The notes under the pieces are model-generated. The model had not been told where the DNA came from. It made no database searches and saw nothing but the letters and a program-made list of their open reading frames with translations. Shown one piece after another: positions 60,003-64,000 of a stretch of 64,000 nucleotides of DNA. Numbering within the stretch: the stretch's first letter is position 1; every line of letters starts with the position of its first letter. The stretch is from Rhypophila decipiens. Its lineage: Eukaryota > Ascomycota > Sordariomycetes > Sordariales > Naviculisporaceae. The position numbers and the translations under genes were made by a program. Where the stretch lies: positions 1 to 64,000 of the forward strand of contig MU858094.1 of NCBI GenBank assembly GCA_033297075.1, read 5' to 3'.

Positions 60003-61301
60003 ATGCTCGAATATTTCGCATACAAAAAGTACAAGAAAAACAAGGCCGAGAAGGCAGCCTCGGCGCCATCGTCCCCTGGCCCCAGCAGCCCCAGCGTCGA
60101 TAAAGGCAAAGACAAGGAGCGACAACGACCGTCCAGCCCATCAAAAGCCCTCACCCTATCACAACCACTGCTAAACGAAGACGACGAGCGCTTCCTCGAG
60201 CGACTCACCTCTCCCGTCGACGACGACGATGGTCCCCGCCCGCCTCTCCCCCCGCGGGTAAAGACCCCCGACATGACATCAGCATGGGACAACAGCGACA
60301 GCGACTCGTTTCGCAAAATGTTTGACACGGCGTCGGCACAGTCCCATTCCCAAGCAACAACCTCCCTAATCACCACCAGAGACAAAGGCAAAAATGCCCT
60401 CAACCGCGGTCTTTCCTTTATAAAAACCAAGACCGCCCGAACCCCTTCCTCGTCAAGCAAGCTAGCCGTCCCAGCAGCTGCTGAAACCAGCGTCGAGAGG
60501 GAACAAGACGACCTATCCCGGGTGCTAGACGACCTGAACCTAGCAGCGCGCAACAACAAGGCCTTCGCCCTCTCGAGCGAATCCAACGAGCTAGTGCGCA
60601 AATTCACACTGGTCCTCAAGGATCTCGTCAACGGCGTGCCGACGGCTGTAAATGACCTGACGAGCTTGCTAGACGACAAGGACGGCACCTTGTCGAAAAA
60701 CTACGAAAAACTCCCCTCCTCGCTAAAGAAACTCGTCACCCAGCTTCCCGACAAGCTCTCTGATTCAATCGCCCCCGAGCTGTTGGCGGTCGCTGCGGGA
60801 GCCCAGGGTCTTTCCGCAGAGGAAGCTGCAAAGTCAGGCGGTATCAAAGGGGCTGCTAAGAAATTGCTGATCCCCAGGAATCTAAAGGATTTGGTGACGA
60901 AACCTGGGGCTGTGGTGTCGATGCTCAAGGGTATTATGAATGCGCTGAAGCTAAGATGGCCAGCGTTTATGGGGACCAATGTCATTTGGAGCCTTGCGAT
61001 ATTTTTGTTGTTGTTTGTCTTGTGGTATTGTCACAAGCGCGGGCGGGAGGTTCGGTTGGGCAAGGAGAAGAGTGATGCGGAGGGAAATGTCGGGGTTGTG
61101 GATGGGAGTAGTAGGATTGAGGAGTTGCCTGATGATCCTGCTTTGCCTGCTCCGGAGGCGAGGGATAGTAGTCGAAGGGGGGATGGAGGGGGCAGGTCGA
61201 CTGCTGTGCCGGTTGTTGTTGAGCCTGAGGGGGAGAGGAGGAGGAGGAGGAGAAGTCGAAGTCGAAGTCGGGAGAGAGAGAGGGAGAGGAGGAGGGATTG
61301 A
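60003..61301 (+). CDS. Fungal single-pass membrane protein with Arg/Ser-rich tail, function unknown
   Basis: A single exon encodes 432 residues. The N-terminal 10 residues (MLEYFAYKKY) lead into a Lys-rich and Ser/Pro-rich disordered part with acidic EDDERFLERL near 62 and DDDDG near 75. Residues about 170-320 are helix-prone: DDLSRVLDDLNLAARNNKAF in parts, FTLVLKDLVNGVP, LPDKLSDSIAPELLAVAAG. One strongly hydrophobic segment, VIWSLAIFLLLFVLWYC, lies at about 327-343 and is followed at once by HKRGREVR, a typical cytosolic anchor. The final 25 residues are Arg/Ser/Glu repeats (RRRRRSRSRSRERE). No signal peptide is seen, so the long N-terminal region is likely cytosolic and the protein may sit in an internal membrane. 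The ATG context CAAGATG is good. I do not recognise the family. Confidence 0.75.
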   Translation: MLEYFAYKKYKKNKAEKAASAPSSPGPSSPSVDKGKDKERQRPSSPSKALTLSQPLLNEDDERFLERLTSPVDDDDGPRPPLPPRVKTPDMTSAWDNSDSDSFRKMFDTASAQSHSQATTSLITTRDKGKNALNRGLSFIKTKTARTPSSSSKLAVPAAAETSVEREQDDLSRVLDDLNLAARNNKAFALSSESNELVRKFTLVLKDLVNGVPTAVNDLTSLLDDKDGTLSKNYEKLPSSLKKLVTQLPDKLSDSIAPELLAVAAGAQGLSAEEAAKSGGIKGAAKKLLIPRNLKDLVTKPGAVVSMLKGIMNALKLRWPAFMGTNVIWSLAIFLLLFVLWYCHKRGREVRLGKEKSDAEGNVGVVDGSSRIEELPDDPALPAPEARDSSRRGDGGGRSTAVPVVVEPEGERRRRRRSRSRSRERERERRRD

Positions 61302-61779
61302 GTTGTTATGAGTGATGGATATGATTGACGATACCCCCTTTTGGTTTCTTTTATTTGTCTAGTTTCTTCTTTTATGTTTGGTCGTGAAAATCTTGGATGG
61401 TTATGGATGGTTATGGTTTCCTTTTGCTTCTAACGATTTATATGATGGCTGAGGGATCTTTATGCTGGACAGGGACACGGTTTATGAATCAAAAAGAATA
61501 GGAGGAAGAAGCCTTGTTACCCCCTAATTTCATACTTGATCTGAACGGTTCCCTTCTCATTTCAGAGGTGGAACGTAAAACTCTATATTACATAGTTAAT
61601 TAATGCTAGCAATAACACCCGCAAGGAAAGGCAAATTCCGGTACTCGCTTGAAACCTGGTAACTCTGTATGGGTATCGATATTGTAGTTACAATTGTACA
61701 CTGTTCCTCCGCTGTGTCATTTCAAGAGTCCATAATCTCAATATTGGCAGACTCCTATTCCTCCTCTTCTTCTCATACA
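61302..61779. other. Convergent 3' flanks
   Basis: Separates the stop codons of two convergent genes by 478 bases. It is T-rich and then A+T-rich, typical of 3' untranslated regions. I see nothing else. Confidence 0.7.
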
Positions 61780-63547
61780 TCAGTCATCCTGAACGAGCTC
61801 CTTAATCTCCTCCCTTCCGCCCGGCAATAATCCGGGAACCTCACCGCCCTTGTCGCCCTTTCCAGACCTATCCCGAACCTTGCCACCATCACTCATCCAA
61901 AACCCTACCTCATCAATAACATCATAGACAATATCCTCGACAATCTGCTCGTCATACCTCTCCGACACAGGCCGCAGCTTGGGCTGGTCTGGCAAAGTCA
62001 CCGTCGCCGTGGCTTGCTCAGGGGCATCGGCGTCTTTCATCTCAACATCCTCCTCGCGCGTTTCCTCCAAACCCGGCGGGGGAAACCAAAAGTCCGGCCC
62101 AAAATTCACCTCCACCGCGCCGCCCCGAAACACACTAACAGCAGGCGAATACCCCAACGACCCGTCATCAAGACACTCACGCCCGCTATTAGCGCTCTGC
62201 TGCTGTAACTTTGACGCCGGCGGCAAAAAAGCCAGTAAATTCGTCCAGGGGGTACCCATCAACACTCCATTCCTATACACTTTGATATGACTCTTTGGTA
62301 AAGTCCGTAAAGGCGCGAGAGCATGGTTCGGGTTCGGAGCCTCGGCCGACTTGGGCGCCATGGGTGACGGGTTCATCAAATCCTCCAGCTCCTTGGTCGG
62401 GTGGTAATCTATCTTTTCGAAATAAATATTCGATTTAAATCGGATCGGCAGCCTGTCGCGTATAATATTCGGCGCCTCGATGCTCTTATCTGCTTCTTCG
62501 TCCAAAAGATCAACAGCAGGGTTGAACTGCCCGTTGACGACCTTGCGATGGAGACTCTCGGAGGGCAGCTGGATCTCGAGCCCAATAACATCACCCTCGT
62601 AAATGTCCTCTCCGGGGGGGAAGAAGTCCTTGGGTCGCGACATGTGCACCTTTTGTCCCTGGGCATCACGCAATCCGTAACTGTACGCGTCAAACCCGAC
62701 TGGCGCGTCTAGGGGTGCCTCTCTGCGCGCAAAGCCGATCCTAACATGGCCGTGGGACAGAGGGTCGCCTTCTTTTCTCTCCTTGAGCATACCACGCGTG
62801 ACTTTGCATTCCCAATACCACCGCCCTTCTCGGACCGCGACGTTTGCCCGCGACATTCTGAAGCCTTTGTCTGAGGTGACGTGTCGGCCTGCCTTGTCGA
62901 AGTATATGTGCGAGGCTGTGTCTTCGAAACTCATGTGTACGCCATAGGGTTCTGGCTCGGTCTGGCGGTAGTAGAATATGGCGGGGAAGGCTGGGTCTGC
63001 GATGCAGTGTGTGTAGTGGTAGTTTTTTTTGTTGAAGACGCTACACAATTGTCAGTATAACAAGACTCGTGTACCGACGGGGAACGGCGACGTACTGTTC
63101 AGATGATTCGAAAAACTCAATCGACTGCCCATCAGGGCCCTGAACTTCATGGTGACTCGTAAAGACTGGACCGCGAGACTGCTCGAAGTCCGAAGGTTTG
63201 GGTGGCGCCAGGAGATATCGCATAGGCGCGAGCTCAGTGCCGGTCTGGTTCACTCGCTTCGGGTCCGGAGTTGATCTCGAGCTGTCCTGGCCGGCGGGAG
63301 CTGTGCCCTTGGCCTCCCGCTTCTTGAGCGAGTCCTTTTTGGCCCGCTTCTCTCGCGACATTGCTTGGGTTTCTTCTGGTGTCTGGATCTGGACTTGTGG
63401 TTTCTGTAGCGTCTTTGCGTCGGGGTTCAGAGGGGAGGGGACGGCGGGGACGTGGTCGTCTTCTAGGGTTCGTTTTGAAGGGATGGAGGGAGCAATTGCT
63501 GCCGAGGGAGTGTGGTCTCTCCGGGGAGAGCCATTGTCGGCGGCCAT
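61780..63547 (-). CDS. Bre2/Ash2-like SPRY protein of the COMPASS (Set1) complex
   Basis: Predicted nuclear subunit of the histone H3 lysine 4 methyltransferase complex, where Bre2/Ash2 proteins bind Set1 with Sdc1/Dpy30. Two exons, 63547-63096 and 63040-61780, with a 55-nt intron (GTACGT donor, GTGTAG acceptor), give 570 residues. The N-terminal 150 residues are Ser/Pro/Lys-rich, with a KRAKKDSLKKRE basic patch that may direct nuclear import. The splice joint restores EHVFNKKNYHYTHCIADP, a hallmark of this family. The SPRY domain begins near 185 (YGVHMSFEDTASH) and includes RYWECKV-type (GRWYWECKVT) and HVRIGFARREAPLDAPVG motifs, then DVIGLEIQLP. A Pro/Glu insert follows, and the SPRY fold resumes with IKVYRNGVLMGTPWTNL and GAVEVNFGPDFWFPP. 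The C-terminal helix EQIVEDIVYDVIDEV matches the Sdc1-binding part. An in-frame ATG at 63622 would add 25 residues; 63547 is preferred. Confidence 0.9.
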
Positions 63548-64000
63548 TGTGCAAGCGCAAAAGCTAGAGACAAGCTTTGATGATTGGTCTGTTGGGACTT
63601 CGCTTTGTTTGCTACAGTACACGCTTTGACAGGCAAGCTGTTGACGGGCAGAATGATCGATTGCCGAATGCGCGAGAGGAGCCTAGAGCAGTGTCCAAGG
63701 ATGGATTGCACCTAGTTTGTTTTGGATGAAAGTTTCAAACACGACCATGTCGATTAGCTATTGTCATGATCGACAATGCGTATTTGTGATTTGAATAGTT
63801 GTTGCTGGAGTTGATCAGATTGAAGAACTCTTGAAATGATGCATTGAATACCGAGTCCCTGCTGGCGGAGCTTCTGCGACAGGCGTGGATTCGGAAGGCT
63901 GAACGGACGCGACCGAGGAGCCGACAGGGGTTGCGGCCCCACAGTGACGCCTCCCGGCACTGTGGAGACCACCTGTCTTGGGCGCTCCACGCACTGTTTG
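63548..64000. other. Right edge, Bre2 promoter side
   Basis: Contains the Bre2 5' flank. A minus-strand frame of 78 codons (63754-63990) has no recognisable motif, so it is not called. A gene crossing the window edge cannot be excluded. Confidence 0.5.

Overview
This window is nuclear DNA of a filamentous ascomycete (Pezizomycotina), most likely a Sordariomycete. Protein genes are GC-rich and are broken by short introns of about 50 to 225 nt that carry GTAAGT or GTACGT donors, CTAAC-type branch sites and CAG or TAG acceptors. The gene content is typical of these fungi: the two-subunit type I fatty acid synthase, a MARVEL membrane protein, Ctf18, Nse1, a Bre2/Ash2 protein, a large bZIP-type protein and a secreted GH24 lysozyme. 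Genes are separated by long gene-free stretches rich in simple repeats. No rRNA, tRNA, CRISPR array or intact transposon could be supported.

Layout. From 1.9 to 5.1 kb there is a secreted phage-type lysozyme (+) and a single-pass membrane protein (+) that has an in-frame TAG at the end of its membrane helix. From 5.7 to 8.8 kb lies the clamp-loader subunit Ctf18 (-). After a gene-free 4 kb comes a 771-residue bZIP-like transcription factor (+, 13.2-15.5 kb); a degenerate copy of its last 110 bp lies in its 3' flank. A four-helix MARVEL protein (-) is at 18.9-19.8 kb.

The core of the window is the divergent FAS pair: fas1 (beta, -, 22.1-28.5 kb, 2111 aa) and fas2 (alpha, +, 31.1-36.9 kb, 1863 aa). 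They share a 2.6 kb intergenic region with recurring sequence words. Together they encode every activity of cytosolic de novo fatty acid synthesis: AT, ER, DH and MPT in beta; ACP, KR, KS and PPT in alpha. Guanine deaminase (+, 38.3-39.8 kb) follows.

An 8.4 kb stretch without a recognisable gene (39.8-48.2 kb) precedes a fungal protein of unknown function with a Trp-rich domain (+, 48.2-49.8 kb). Another 4.6 kb gap leads to a six-exon seven-helix membrane protein (-, 54.4-56.2 kb). The window closes with Nse1 of the Smc5/6 complex (+), a membrane protein with an Arg/Ser tail (+), and the COMPASS subunit Bre2/Ash2 (-, 61.8-63.5 kb).

All splice sites were placed by eye from consensus signals and preservation of reading frame. 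Family assignments rest on motif recognition, not on a database search. I see no phage defence, biosynthetic cluster or other clearly new system. The most unusual items are the TAG in the membrane protein, the duplicated 3' end of the bZIP gene, the repeated words in the FAS promoter, and three gene products I could not assign to a functional family.
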